Source of the DNA: Actinoplanes solisilvae
GTDB taxonomy: Bacteria; Actinomycetota; Actinomycetes; Mycobacteriales; Micromonosporaceae
Length of the DNA: 64,000 bases
NCBI RefSeq assembly: GCF_003999975.1
Contig: NZ_RJAC01000005.1
Span: 62,001-126,000, forward strand
Direction of reading: 5' to 3'
The position numbers and the translations under genes were made by a program. A model generated the notes under the pieces. It did not search any database. It saw only the letters and a list, made by a program, of their open reading frames with translations, and was not told the origin of the DNA. Shown here piece after piece: positions 16,347 to 25,221 of this stretch (position 1 is its first letter; every line of letters begins with the position of its first letter).

Positions 16347-17717
16347 ATGTCCGAGCTCCAGCCTTCCGGCGACCGCCCTGATCAGGAGGCGTCTGTCCCG
16401 GATGCGGAGTTTGCCCCGGAACCGGTGCTGCCCGAGCCGGTCCGGCAACGGATCACGACCATGGCCGCGGCCGCCCTGCCGAGCCTGCCGGCCGACGAGG
16501 TCCCGCCCCAGATGCGCAAGGTCGCCCGGTTCGCGCCCAACCGCCGCGCGCGGCTCGGCGGCCGCGAGATCGCCGCTCAGCTCGCCGCCGACCCGCTGTT
16601 CCGCCAGCGCATCAGCGGCCGCTGCGTGACCGACGCCGGTGACCTGGGCGCGGCCGTCGCCTCCGGCGTGGCCCCGGCCGCCGCCGACCCGGTCGAGGTC
16701 GCCGCGCTGGCCTACCTGGCCCGTCCCGAGGGCTGGCGCGAGCTGATCGAGGAGGCCGGCCAGGCCGTGCAGGCCGAGGCCGACAGCGCCGCCGTCGCCC
16801 ACCAGGTGCGCGAGGCCGACCAGCGCGCCGCCCGCGCCGAGCACGACCGCGCCGTGGCCAAGGTCGAGGCCGAGAAGCTGCGCGACGAGCTGGCCCGGGT
16901 CCGCGAGGAGCTCGGCCAGTTGCGCGAGGAACACCGCGCGAGCGGCCGGGCCCTGCGCGAGGCCCAGGCCCAGCAGAAGCGCGCGAGCGACCTGCTGGCC
17001 ACCGAGAAGGGGCGCGCGTCGCGCGTCGCGGCCGACCACGACGCCGAGGTGCGCCGCCTCAAGAGCCGGCTGGCCGAGGCCGAGGCGCTCGCCGCCACCG
17101 GCAAGCAGGCGGCCAAGGACGCCCGGTCGGCCGACGACGCCCGGCTCTGGCTGCTGATCGAGACGATCGGGCAGGCCGCCTCCGGGCTGCGCCGCGAGCT
17201 CGCGCTCAACCCGACCGACAAGATGCCGGCCGACTTCGTCGCCGACGCGTCGGCCGAACGCCCCGGCTCGCCCGAGCGGTCCCGCGCCCGCGCGCAGGAC
17301 ACCGACGACCCCGGCCGGCTCGACCAGCTTCTGGCCCTGCCCCGGGCCCACCTGATCGTCGACGGCTACAACGTGACCAAGCGCGGCTTCGCCGAGATGT
17401 CGCTCGAACAGCAGCGCAAACGCCTGATCACCGGGCTCGGCGGCATCGCGGCCCAGACCGGCGACGAGGTGACCGTGGTCTTCGACGGCGCCGAGCGGGT
17501 GCACGGGCTTCCGCCGGCCCCGCGCGGGGTGCGGGTGCTCTTCTCGCGTAAGGGCGACACCGCCGACGAGCTGATCCGTCAGCTCGTGCGGGCCGAGCCG
17601 GCGGGCCGCCCCCTCGTGGTCATCTCCTCCGACCGCGAGGTAGCCGACGGCGTACGCCGCCACGGTGCGTACCCGATGGGGGCAGACTCCCTGCTTCGTC
17701 GGCTGTCCCGGTCCTGA
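16347..17717 (+). CDS. NYN-domain (YacP/PIN-like) RNA-binding protein with coiled coil
   Basis: A 456-residue protein. A central Glu/Arg/Ala-rich stretch (about 150-265) is strongly coiled-coil-like. The C-terminal 125 residues form a NYN/YacP domain of the PIN-like nuclease fold: HLIVDGYNVTKRGF supplies the first Asp, VVFDGAE the second, and VISSDREVADGVRRHGA the third acidic site. These proteins are predicted RNA endonucleases. The ATG at 16347 is preceded by GGGAG. It diverges from the DEDD exonuclease gene, with about 100 bp between. Confidence 0.85.
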   Translation: MSELQPSGDRPDQEASVPDAEFAPEPVLPEPVRQRITTMAAAALPSLPADEVPPQMRKVARFAPNRRARLGGREIAAQLAADPLFRQRISGRCVTDAGDLGAAVASGVAPAAADPVEVAALAYLARPEGWRELIEEAGQAVQAEADSAAVAHQVREADQRAARAEHDRAVAKVEAEKLRDELARVREELGQLREEHRASGRALREAQAQQKRASDLLATEKGRASRVAADHDAEVRRLKSRLAEAEALAATGKQAAKDARSADDARLWLLIETIGQAASGLRRELALNPTDKMPADFVADASAERPGSPERSRARAQDTDDPGRLDQLLALPRAHLIVDGYNVTKRGFAEMSLEQQRKRLITGLGGIAAQTGDEVTVVFDGAERVHGLPPAPRGVRVLFSRKGDTADELIRQLVRAEPAGRPLVVISSDREVADGVRRHGAYPMGADSLLRRLSRS

Positions 17718-17834
17718 CCTGCGGTTTCCGGTTTTTGTCACACCCTGCGCCTAGCGTTCTGGTCACCGATGGTGGTCGGTCCGCGACGGTGCTTCCCCCG
17801 TTGACGTCGCGCCGCCACCCGGGGAGGAGGAGTG

Positions 17835-18056
17835 ATGATCGTCGACTGCGGTCGCTGCGACCGAAATCCCGGTGAGTGCCGGGGCTGCCTGGTCGCAACC
17901 CTGCTGACCACGCCGGACGGCATCGGTGACCTGACGCCGGGCGAGCTGCGGGCGATCGAGGTGTTCGAGACGGCCGGCTTCGAGGTCGAGCTGCTCGAGA
18001 CGCCCGAGCCGCCCGTGGTGGTGCCGATGTTCCCGCGAGGGCGTCACGTGGCGTGA
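17835..18056 (+). CDS. Small Cys-rich conserved hypothetical protein
   Basis: A 73-residue protein starting MIVDCGRCDRNPGECRGCLV, with four Cys in a CxxC-x6-CxxC arrangement that could bind zinc, followed by a helix-rich acidic part (ELRAIEVFETAGFEVELLE). No function recognised. A very strong Shine-Dalgarno (GGAGGAGG) lies upstream; either the ATG at 17835 or the adjacent GTG at 17832 could be used. It follows the NYN gene by 117 bp and precedes the M48 protease. Confidence 0.7.
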   Translation: MIVDCGRCDRNPGECRGCLVATLLTTPDGIGDLTPGELRAIEVFETAGFEVELLETPEPPVVVPMFPRGRHVA

Positions 18057-18112
18057 TCGCGCATCTCTAGGATGGTCGGTCACGGTGTGTTGCCGGCGGT
18101 GAAGGTGGGGCT

Positions 18113-18136
18113 ATGAGGACACGTGGTTCGGCATGA
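18113..18136 (+). other. Seven-codon leader ORF overlapping the M48 protease start
   Basis: ATG at 18113, with GAAGGTGGGG upstream, encodes MRTRGSA and stops with TGA at 18134-18136. The stop overlaps the M48 start codon as ATGA. It could couple translation of the protease, which has no good Shine-Dalgarno of its own. Confidence 0.35.
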
Positions 18137-19389
18137 CGCCTCGTCTGTGGGCGGCTGCGGCGCTCGTGGTTCTGCTGGCGGCGCTGGCCGTCGTGGCCTT
18201 CGTGACCGTCCCCTGGCACCGGCCGCCCGCGCCGCGCGCCGACCAGGTCGACGCCCTCGGCGAGTTCCCGCGCGACCAGGTGGCCCGCGCCCGTGAGTTC
18301 CGGGCCGAGCTGCGTCCGGGCTCGTACGCGTCGATGGTCCTCGGTCTGATCGTCGCGCTGGTCATCGGGCTCACGCCGCTGGGCGCGTGGCTCGTCACCC
18401 AGGCCGGGCGCCCGTTCGGCGGCCACTGGTTGGGCCAGGCGGTCCTGGGCGGGTTCGCGGTCGTCCTGGTCGCCGAGGTCGTCTCACTGCCGTTGGCGGC
18501 CTGGCGGCACACCATCGTCGTCCGCTACGGCATCTCGACCCAGTCGTGGGGCGCGTGGACGATCGACCTGCTCAAGGGGTGGGCGGTCGGCGCCGTCATC
18601 GGCGGGCTCGTGCTGGCCGGCTTCTACACGGTCACCCACTTCGCGCCGCGGTGGTGGTGGGCGTTCGCCGCGGCCGGCGCCGCCGGGCTCGTCGTGCTGC
18701 TCTCGTTCGTGCTGCCGGTGCTGGTCGAGCCGGTCTTCAACAAGTTCACCCCGATGCCCGAAGGCGCGTTGCGCACCGAGCTGATCGAGCTGGCCGCCCG
18801 CGACGGCGTGCCGGTCAAAGACGTGCTGGTGGCCGACGCGTCGCGGCGCACCCGAGCCGTCAACGCGTACGTCTCGGGGCTCGGCCCCACGCGGCGCATC
18901 GTCGTCTACGACACCATGCTCACCGAGGCCGAGCCGGACGAGGTCGTCTCGGTCGCCGCCCACGAGCTCGGCCACGCCAAGGACGGCGACGTCCTGGTCG
19001 GCACGGTCCTCGGCGCGCTGGGCACGGCGGCCGCGGTGATCGCGCTCTACCTGCTCGGCGGCTGGGGGTGGCTGCTCGCCCGGGCCGGCGTCGACAGCAT
19101 CGGCGAGCCCCGCGCCATCGGCCTGCTGATCGCCCTGGTCACCCTCGCGGGACTGGCCGCGGGGCCGGCCCAGGCGTTCGTCTCGCGGCGCATCGAGGCC
19201 CGCGCCGACGAGCACGCCCTCGTGCTCACCGGCGACCCGGTCACCTTCGAGGCCATGCAGCGCCGCCTCGGCTCCGTCAATCTGTCCGACCCCGACCCAC
19301 CCGCCTGGGAGCACCTCATGTTCGCCTCACACCCGTCCACGGTGGAACGCATGGCCGCCGCCCGCGCCTTCGCCCGGGGTGAGCGCTGA
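18133..19389 (+). CDS. M48 family (Ste24/CAAX-protease-like) zinc metalloprotease
   Basis: A 418-residue membrane protease. It has several predicted helices, the zinc motif HELGHAKDGD (HExxH, about 277-286) and the third zinc ligand region RRIEARADEHAL (Glu in EARADEHA, about 357-363). The domain order and the FNKFTPMPEGALR segment before the site match Ste24/CAAX prenyl protease 1 homologues. The natural substrate in actinobacteria is unknown. It may be translated by coupling to a 7-codon leader ORF. The mannosyltransferase gene starts one base inside its stop codon (TGATG). Confidence 0.88.
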   Translation: MTPRLWAAAALVVLLAALAVVAFVTVPWHRPPAPRADQVDALGEFPRDQVARAREFRAELRPGSYASMVLGLIVALVIGLTPLGAWLVTQAGRPFGGHWLGQAVLGGFAVVLVAEVVSLPLAAWRHTIVVRYGISTQSWGAWTIDLLKGWAVGAVIGGLVLAGFYTVTHFAPRWWWAFAAAGAAGLVVLLSFVLPVLVEPVFNKFTPMPEGALRTELIELAARDGVPVKDVLVADASRRTRAVNAYVSGLGPTRRIVVYDTMLTEAEPDEVVSVAAHELGHAKDGDVLVGTVLGALGTAAAVIALYLLGGWGWLLARAGVDSIGEPRAIGLLIALVTLAGLAAGPAQAFVSRRIEARADEHALVLTGDPVTFEAMQRRLGSVNLSDPDPPAWEHLMFASHPSTVERMAAARAFARGER

Positions 19390-20516
19390 TGGGCCGCACC
19401 CTGCTGGTCACCAACGACTTCCCGCCTCGCCCCGGGGGCATCCAGCAGTTCGTGCACAACCTGGCCGTGCGCCAGCCGGCGGGCTCCGTGGTCGTGTATG
19501 CCTCCACCTGGCGCGGCGCGTCCGAGTTCGACGCCGAGCAGCCGTTCGAGGTGGTTCGCGAGCAGACCGGCGTGCTGCTCCCGACGCCCGCGGTCGCGCG
19601 GCGGGCCGCCGAGATCGCCCGCGCCCACGACTGCGACCGCGTCTGGTTCGGCGCCGCCGCACCGCTGGGTCTGCTCGCCGAGGGCCTGCGCCGCCGGGCC
19701 GGCATCACCCGCGGAGTCGCGCTGACCCACGGCCACGAGATCGGCTGGGCCGCGCTGCCCGGCGCGCGCGGCCTGCTGCGGCGCATCGCCCGGGGCAACG
19801 ACGTGGTGACCTACCTGGGCGACTACCAGCGCGTCCGCCTCGACCAGGCGCTGCACGGCCTGACCTCGTTGGAAAGGCTCGCCCCCGGCGTCGACGTCGA
19901 CACATTCCACCCCGGCGTCGACGGCAGCGAGGTGCGCGCCCGCCATGGCCTCACCGGCCGGCCGGTCATCGTGTGTGTCTCACGCTTGGTCGCGCGCAAG
20001 GGCCAAGACATGCTGATCCGGGCGCTGCCCACGATCCGCCGGCGCGTGCCCGACGCGGCGTTGCTTCTGGTCAGCGGCGGCCCCTACCGCAAGACGCTGA
20101 CCCGCCTGGCGCGCGAGCACGACGTCGAGAAAGACGTGGTCTTCACCGGCTCGGTGCCGTGGGCCGAGCTGCCGGCCCACTACGCGGCGGGCGACGTCTA
20201 TGCCATGCCGTGCCGCACGAGGGCCGCGGGCCTCGACGTCGAGGGCCTGGGCATCGTCTACCTGGAAGCCTCGGCCACGGGCCTGCCCGTCGTGGGCGGC
20301 GACTCCGGCGGGGCTCCCGACGCCGTCCGCAAGGGCGAAACCGGCTACGTCGTCGGCGGCCGTGATGTCGAGGCCCTGGCCGTCCGCCTCACCGACCTGC
20401 TGACCGACCAGGCGAAGGCCAAGGCGATGGGCGCCGCGGGGCGGGCCTGGGTCGAGCAGGAGTGGCGCTGGGAAACCCAAGCCGCCCGAATGACCCGCCT
20501 GCTGAACGGCGCGTGA
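19389..20516 (+). CDS. GT4 mannosyltransferase, PimB'-like
   Basis: Likely GDP-mannose-dependent transferase adding the second mannose to phosphatidylinositol monomannoside (PimB', Rv2188c family). The GT-B fold N-terminus is TNDFPPRPGGIQQFVHNL. The C-terminal donor site has VCVSRLVARKGQDMLI, followed by the catalytic E-x7-E-like region EGLGIVYLEASATGLPVV. At 375 residues it is of family length. Its position in the pimB'/trpD/qcr neighbourhood supports the assignment. Exact acceptor specificity is inferred, not seen. Confidence 0.8.
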   Translation: MGRTLLVTNDFPPRPGGIQQFVHNLAVRQPAGSVVVYASTWRGASEFDAEQPFEVVREQTGVLLPTPAVARRAAEIARAHDCDRVWFGAAAPLGLLAEGLRRRAGITRGVALTHGHEIGWAALPGARGLLRRIARGNDVVTYLGDYQRVRLDQALHGLTSLERLAPGVDVDTFHPGVDGSEVRARHGLTGRPVIVCVSRLVARKGQDMLIRALPTIRRRVPDAALLLVSGGPYRKTLTRLAREHDVEKDVVFTGSVPWAELPAHYAAGDVYAMPCRTRAAGLDVEGLGIVYLEASATGLPVVGGDSGGAPDAVRKGETGYVVGGRDVEALAVRLTDLLTDQAKAKAMGAAGRAWVEQEWRWETQAARMTRLLNGA

Positions 20517-20625
20517 GAGGTGGCTCGGCCAGCTCATGCCTGACCCGCATCCACGCCATCCTGGGATGGGCTGCTCGCTCCGATCGGCTCTCGCGGACCG
20601 GGGCAGGCCGTGACAGAGTTGTCCT

Positions 20626-21246
20626 ATGGACTTGGTAGGGCTTTGGGTGGTCGCGGCGGTGCTTGTCGTCGGGGTCGCGGTCGGGGCTTGGCGGCGTCGC
20701 GCTGACGGGCAGTTGCGGGATGCCGGTCCGGGACGTGGTCAAGTTCGGGGCGGCGGTGGCGAGTCGGGGCCGGCTGACGGCCGTGGGTGGTCGACCGGCG
20801 TGGGGGAGAGCACTTCGGGTTCGGCGGCCGGCCGGGTAGCTTCGAGGCCCGATGGGGCTGCTCCGGTGGTGGCCGCGGACGTGCGGGAGGAGCCGGGCGT
20901 GATCGAGGCGGGTGGCGGGGCGCCGGGAGCCGAGGGGCGGCTCGACGCCGAGCTGCTGCGGGAGCTCGGAGTGGGCGAGGCCAAAGCGACCCTGTTGCAG
21001 TTCTCGTCGGCCTTCTGCGCGCCCTGCCGGGCTGTTCGGCGGGTGAGTTCCGAGGTGGCGGGGATGGTTCCGGGGGTTCAGCACGTCGAGGTCGATGCCG
21101 AGAGCCACCTCGACGCGGTGCGAGCGCTGGGGATCTGGCGTACGCCGACGCTGCTCGTGCTCGATGGTGAGGGACGGGTCGCCAAGCGCGCTACCGGCGT
21201 ACCGGGGAAGCCGCAGTTGATCGCGGCTCTCGGCGAGGTGCTCTGA
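20626..21246 (+). CDS. Membrane-anchored thioredoxin-like protein
   Basis: A 206-residue protein. One N-terminal helix (about 4-22) is followed by a Gly/Ala-rich low-complexity linker (about 25-105) and a C-terminal thioredoxin domain with the redox motif FCAPCRAV (CAPC, about 130-133) and the cis-Pro segment RTPTLLVL. It probably works as a disulfide oxidoreductase at the membrane. A DUF4395 gene, a common partner of such proteins, lies 0.5 kb downstream but is separated by an MFS remnant on the other strand. Confidence 0.85.
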   Translation: MDLVGLWVVAAVLVVGVAVGAWRRRADGQLRDAGPGRGQVRGGGGESGPADGRGWSTGVGESTSGSAAGRVASRPDGAAPVVAADVREEPGVIEAGGGAPGAEGRLDAELLRELGVGEAKATLLQFSSAFCAPCRAVRRVSSEVAGMVPGVQHVEVDAESHLDAVRALGIWRTPTLLVLDGEGRVAKRATGVPGKPQLIAALGEVL

Positions 21247-21286
21247 CCGGCCGCCCGCCACGGTTGCGCGGCGAGCGGCCGTCCCA

Positions 21287-21667
21287 TCAGGCGCCGTTGA
21301 CCTCGGCGAGTTCGGGCGGGCGGGGCTCGGGGGCCTCGTCGGCGGGGTTGAAGCGCCTGGTCAGGTCGCGGGAGCCGGGGATCAGCAGTTGCGACGTCGC
21401 CGCCACGGCGAGGACTCCGGCGCAGGCGGTCAGGACCCGGCTGGTGCCGAACGTGGTGGAGAGCGGGCCGGCCAGGACGTTGCCGATCGGCATGGCCAGG
21501 AACGAGGTCAGGTAGTCCCAGGAGGACACGCGGCCGAGCATGCGCCGAGGCACGTGGTCCTGGATGGCGGTCGTCCACGCCACGTCGAAGAAAATCAGGC
21601 CCGCGTAGCCGATGATGGCGCCGGCTACGACAGCGATGAGTTCGGCCTGCCAGACGTACGCTGCTGC
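21287..21667 (-). pseudogene. Remnant of an MFS transporter (C-terminal fragment)
   Basis: About 126 codons of the C-terminal part of an EntS-type (MFS_3) exporter remain open. The frame is interrupted by a TGA at 21668-21670 and nothing upstream continues it. Recognisable segments are the helix GAIIGYAGLIFF, then AIQDHVPRRMLGRVSS, a loop typical of MFS_3 exporters, then a helix pair and a basic tail. An intact protein would need about 280 more residues. It lies between the thioredoxin and DUF4395 genes, in opposite orientation. A GTG at 21581-21583 would give only 98 residues. Confidence 0.8.
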
Positions 21668-21758
21668 TCAAGGTGCTTCTCAGCCTGGAAAGTTGACCCC
21701 GGCGCCGGTGATGCCCGTCATGGTGGCCGATGCCGTGGCAGGTGCGAGGCTGACGGGC

Positions 21759-22175
21759 ATGGAACTCGATCCCCGCGGGCAGCGGTTCGCCGCCACGCTG
21801 ACCAGCATCGTGCTCATCGTGGTGCTGGCGACCGGGTGGGGGTGGCTGGCGCTGGTCCAGGCGGTGGTCTTCGCGATCACCGCGGCCGACCCGAGGCGCG
21901 GCCCCTATGCGTACGTCTATCGCGCTCTCGTCCGCCCCCGGCTCGGGCCGCCGACCGAGACCGAGCCCATCCCACCCGTACGATTTGCGCAGTTGGTCGG
22001 ATTTGGCTTTCTGGCTGTCGCGAGTGTCGGGTACCTCGGCGACCTGCCCTCGCTCGGCGTCGTCTTCACCGCCTTCGGCCTGCTGGCGGCGTTTCTCAAC
22101 GCGGCCTTCGGCCTGTGCCTGGGCTGCGAGGCCTACCTGGCGATCAAGCGTCTGAGCAGCGCGAAGAGCGCTTGA
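21759..22175 (+). CDS. DUF4395 membrane protein
   Basis: A 138-residue protein with four predicted helices in two pairs (about 10-42 and 76-118). It starts MELDPRGQRFAATLTSIVL and ends with GLCLGCEAYLAIKR, both typical of DUF4395. The family often accompanies thioredoxin or rhodanese-like proteins; the Cys pair in CLGC could be redox-active. Its likely partner is the thioredoxin-like gene at 20626. The ATG at 21759 is preferred; the open frame extends upstream over the MFS remnant but without family similarity. Confidence 0.8.
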   Translation: MELDPRGQRFAATLTSIVLIVVLATGWGWLALVQAVVFAITAADPRRGPYAYVYRALVRPRLGPPTETEPIPPVRFAQLVGFGFLAVASVGYLGDLPSLGVVFTAFGLLAAFLNAAFGLCLGCEAYLAIKRLSSAKSA

Positions 22176-22257
22176 TTCGGGCGACCGCGCCGTCCGGCGA
22201 TCGGGCTTCGTCGAGCCGAGCGGTTTCCGGGCGCACGAAGGTGCCCGGGAACACGAC

Positions 22258-22283
22258 ACGCCCGGTGGGGGGCTCCCGGGCGT
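22258..22283 (-). terminator. Hairpin after the response-regulator gene
   Basis: An 8-bp GC stem (ACGCCCGG with CCGGGCGT) with a 10-nt loop, 20 bp beyond the stop of the minus-strand response regulator. Confidence 0.5.
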
Positions 22284-22302
22284 CGACGTCGTGGAGGGTG
22301 GA

Positions 22303-22971
22303 CTAGAACTTCGGGGCGTCGGGCGCCTCGAGCAGGCCCAGCCGCAGTGCCGTCATCAGCGCCTGCGCCCGGTTGGCCGCGCCCAGCTTCTCGTAGAGCT
22401 TCGAGATGTGGGTCTTGGCCGTGGACTCCGACACGAAGAGCTGCTTGGCGATGCCCGCCACGCTCATGCCGTCGGCCAGCAGCCGCAGCACCTGACCCTC
22501 GCGGGGCGAGAGCTGCGGACCCGACGGGGCCAAGCGCCGCTTCATGGCCTCGGCCAGGTCGGCCGCGGTGAAGGCGCTGGGCGCGGAGGCCGCGTGCCGG
22601 GCGGCCGCGACGACCTCGTCGGCCGGGGCGGTCTTGGGCACGAACGCGCTGGCGCCCGCCTCGAGAGCACCGAAGAGCTGATCGTCGCCCGCGTACATCG
22701 TGAGGACCACGATGCCCATGTTGGCGTTGTTCTTGCGCAGGGCCTTGGTGGCCTCGAGGCCGCTGCCGTCGGGCAGGCGGAGGTCCATGATCACGACGTC
22801 CGGCTGCAGGGCGCCCGCCTGGCGGACGGCCTCGGCGGCGGTGGCCGCCTCACCGACGACCTCGAACTGACGGTCGCGCTCGAATGCGTGTCGCAGCCCC
22901 TTACGAATCAAGTCATGATCGTCAACAAGGAGAACCTTGGTGCGCGTCGTCGGCGCCGGACTGGTCGACAT
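22303..22971 (-). CDS. NarL/FixJ-type response regulator
   Basis: DNA-binding partner of the histidine kinase just upstream. The receiver domain (1-125) has acidic DDHD (about 17), the phosphoacceptor Asp in VVIMDLRLPDG, a Thr in VVLTMY and the invariant Lys in FVPKTA. The C-terminal LuxR helix-turn-helix (about 155-215) reads LSPREGQVLRLLADGMS followed by SESTAKTHISKLYEKLG. 222 residues, ATG start, 7 bp after the kinase stop. Confidence 0.95.
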   Translation of the reverse strand: MSTSPAPTTRTKVLLVDDHDLIRKGLRHAFERDRQFEVVGEAATAAEAVRQAGALQPDVVIMDLRLPDGSGLEATKALRKNNANMGIVVLTMYAGDDQLFGALEAGASAFVPKTAPADEVVAAARHAASAPSAFTAADLAEAMKRRLAPSGPQLSPREGQVLRLLADGMSVAGIAKQLFVSESTAKTHISKLYEKLGAANRAQALMTALRLGLLEAPDAPKF

Positions 22972-22978
22972 GCTCGGA

Positions 22979-24667
22979 TTACTCCCCTTCTGGAGCGGAA
23001 ACGCTATCTCGCACGCTATCGCGCCTGGCGTTGGAACCGAGCACTACGGCAACGGTTGTCCCGCTGGGGTGTCGCGGCGTGATCTTCAAACGGCCCCGGA
23101 TCCGTTCGGCCCGCTCGGCCATGATGGTCAGACCATAACGACCGTCCGGGCGGTCGTCAGCGAAGCCCCGCCCGTCGTCGGAGACCTCGATCTCCGCGAA
23201 CGGCGGGTCGACGGTGCAGGTAACCCACAGATTAGAGGCTCCGGCGTGCTTGCGCGCATTCGTGATCGCCTCCTGGGCGATGCGCAAGAGCTCGGCCTCG
23301 GTCGCGGCGGGCAGCCGGGCCGTCGATTCGTCAAAGGTGAAGTGCACGCGCAGGCCGGCCGAGGTGCCCAGCGTCCGCGCGTATTCGGCGATCGCCGCGG
23401 CCAGGCCACCGTTGCGATCCACCTCGGAACGCAGTTCGAACAGGCTCAGCCGCAGCTCGGTGATCACTCGGGTCACCTCGCTGCGCAGGGCCCGCAGCTC
23501 CTCGGCCGTCTCGTCGGCGCCCTCGGGCAGGGTGGCCTGGGCGTTGTCGATGCCGTAGCCGACCATCACCAGCTCTTGCGCGACCCCGTCGTGGATCTCG
23601 CGGGCGAGGCGCTGACGTTCCTCATTGGTGGCCAGCGAGCGCACGTCGTCGAAGAGCAGGGCGGCTTCGAGCCGCAGCGCGGCGGCGTCGGTCACCCAGG
23701 TCACCTCGTTGACGGTCTCTTTGGGGTACCCGTTGGCGACATCGCTCTCGAGGATGACCAGCCCGATCGTGCGGACCCCGGCGACCAGCGGGACGACCAG
23801 CGAGGAGACGTCGCCGCGGCGGCTGGACCGGGCCTGGGAGCGGCTGGCGGTCTGCGGCTGCTGGCTGGCCCAGGCGTCGGCGATCGCGGAGTCGGCGTCG
23901 AGCGTGACCTCCCAGTCGACGCGCTCGACGCCGGTCTGGGCGAGCACGACGAGCCGGCCGCCGCCGCTGGCCGACAGCACGGCGGCACGGTCGGACGGCT
24001 TGACGAGCCGCAGCTCTTCGAGCAGGTGCTCCGAGATGCCGCCCGGGTCGAGGGTGGCGCCGGGCAGCGAACGAGCCACGCTGCGCAGCTGGGTGAGAAG
24101 CCGAGTCGCTTCCGCGTACGGCTGGGGGGTGGGCTCGGCCGGCTGCATGAACTGCCGCATCGTGTCGGCCGCGAAGGTGATGATCGCGCCGAGGACCAGC
24201 CACTGACCGCTGGCCGCGAGGAAGCCGGGCTGGGTGATCGGGCTGACCTCGCCGACCAGGGTGCCACCGACGACCATCGACACGGCCGCGACGCCGAGCA
24301 GCGCGGTGCCCTCGGTGGGGCGGCGGCGCAGCGCGGCGGTCAGCAACGGGACCGCCAGGTAGGGCAGGACCGCCTCGGCGCCGAAACCGGCGTCCAATGT
24401 GTTGTTCAGATCGCTGGCGACGGCGATCGAGCCGGCCGCGAGACCGGTGATCACAACTTCGGCGAAACGGCCCAACGGGGCGAAGAGGGGATGATCGGGA
24501 GCGATGACCGCGGGCAGCGCGGCGACCGCCAGCAGGGCGATCCAGCCGAGCTGGGCGACGTCGCCCGTGGCGATCAGCGTGAGCGCCGCGACCAGCGCGA
24601 GCATGACGATGCGCGCGGCCACCGCGAGCGGTTGGACGCGCGCGGAGACACTGGCTAGCACCGGCAC
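22979..24667 (-). CDS. Sensor histidine kinase (HisKA_3, GAF)
   Basis: A 562-residue membrane kinase. The N-terminal part has about six short helices (about 12-165), then a GAF-like region (about 195-340). The HisKA_3 dimerisation domain carries the phospho-His in ERQRLAREIHDGVAQE (about 375), followed by a HATPase_c domain (EAITNARKHAGA, SDDGRGF, YGLTIMAERAE). It forms an operon with the response regulator. The GTG at 24667 is chosen because TACCAT ends 7 nt before it (leaderless); a GTG at 24661 is also possible. The signal is unknown. Confidence 0.92.
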   Translation of the reverse strand: MPVLASVSARVQPLAVAARIVMLALVAALTLIATGDVAQLGWIALLAVAALPAVIAPDHPLFAPLGRFAEVVITGLAAGSIAVASDLNNTLDAGFGAEAVLPYLAVPLLTAALRRRPTEGTALLGVAAVSMVVGGTLVGEVSPITQPGFLAASGQWLVLGAIITFAADTMRQFMQPAEPTPQPYAEATRLLTQLRSVARSLPGATLDPGGISEHLLEELRLVKPSDRAAVLSASGGGRLVVLAQTGVERVDWEVTLDADSAIADAWASQQPQTASRSQARSSRRGDVSSLVVPLVAGVRTIGLVILESDVANGYPKETVNEVTWVTDAAALRLEAALLFDDVRSLATNEERQRLAREIHDGVAQELVMVGYGIDNAQATLPEGADETAEELRALRSEVTRVITELRLSLFELRSEVDRNGGLAAAIAEYARTLGTSAGLRVHFTFDESTARLPAATEAELLRIAQEAITNARKHAGASNLWVTCTVDPPFAEIEVSDDGRGFADDRPDGRYGLTIMAERAERIRGRLKITPRHPSGTTVAVVLGSNARRDSVRDSVSAPEGE

Positions 24668-24674
24668 CTGACGG

Positions 24675-24680
24675 ATGGTA
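24675..24680 (-). promoter_or_regulatory. -10 box of the histidine kinase operon (leaderless)
   Basis: TACCAT on the minus strand, 7 nt before the GTG at 24667. Confidence 0.5.
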
Positions 24681-24745
24681 GCCGCCTCCGGACGGTCTGG
24701 CTCGTGCCGCCCGGCCCGGGCGGCGTTTATGTCGTAGTCGGGAGG

Positions 24746-24751
24746 TAGCCT
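24746..24751 (+). promoter_or_regulatory. -10 box of the SRPBCC gene (leaderless)
   Basis: TAGCCT, 6 nt before the ATG at 24758. It faces the kinase promoter across about 65 bp. Confidence 0.5.
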
Positions 24752-24757
24752 CCGTGC

Positions 24758-25207
24758 ATGGCGGATACGTCGACGCAGTCGATCCAGGTCCAGGCGCCGC
24801 TCGACCGCGTGGCCGCGGTGATCAGTGACTTCCCGAGCTATCCCGAGTGGGCCGAGGCGATGAAGCGCGTCGAGGTCCTCGAGGAATACGAGGACGGCTA
24901 CGCCTACCGGGTGCGTTTCGTGATCGACGCCGGCGTGATGGCCGACGACTACACGCTCGAGTACGCCTATGCCGACGACCTCTCGCGCATCGAGTGGCAC
25001 CTGGTCGAGCCGTCGAAGACGCAGAAGTCGCAGCGCGGGTCCTACGACCTCACCGAGGGCGGCGACGGGTCCACCACGGTGACCTACACGCTCGAGGTCG
25101 AGCTCTCGATCGGCATGCTGGGCATGTTCCGCCGCAAGGCCGAAAAGATGATCATGGATACGGCGTTGAAGCAGCTCAAGCGCCGTGTCGAAGCTTTGCC
25201 GGGCTGA
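24758..25207 (+). CDS. SRPBCC / START-like (cyclase family) protein, Rv2185c-like
   Basis: A 149-residue helix-grip protein with the family start SIQVQAPLDRVAAVISDFPSYPEWAEAMKRVEVLE, the QKSQRGSY turn and a long C-terminal helix (MFRRKAEKMIMDTALKQLKRRVE). Such proteins bind hydrophobic ligands; M. tuberculosis has a homologue (Rv2185c) in the same neighbourhood. No ligand can be inferred. Three plus-strand genes follow closely (Ala-rich protein, glucokinase, EEP nuclease), probably as one operon. Confidence 0.85.
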   Translation: MADTSTQSIQVQAPLDRVAAVISDFPSYPEWAEAMKRVEVLEEYEDGYAYRVRFVIDAGVMADDYTLEYAYADDLSRIEWHLVEPSKTQKSQRGSYDLTEGGDGSTTVTYTLEVELSIGMLGMFRRKAEKMIMDTALKQLKRRVEALPG

Positions 25208-25221
25208 CGGGGAGGGTTTCG

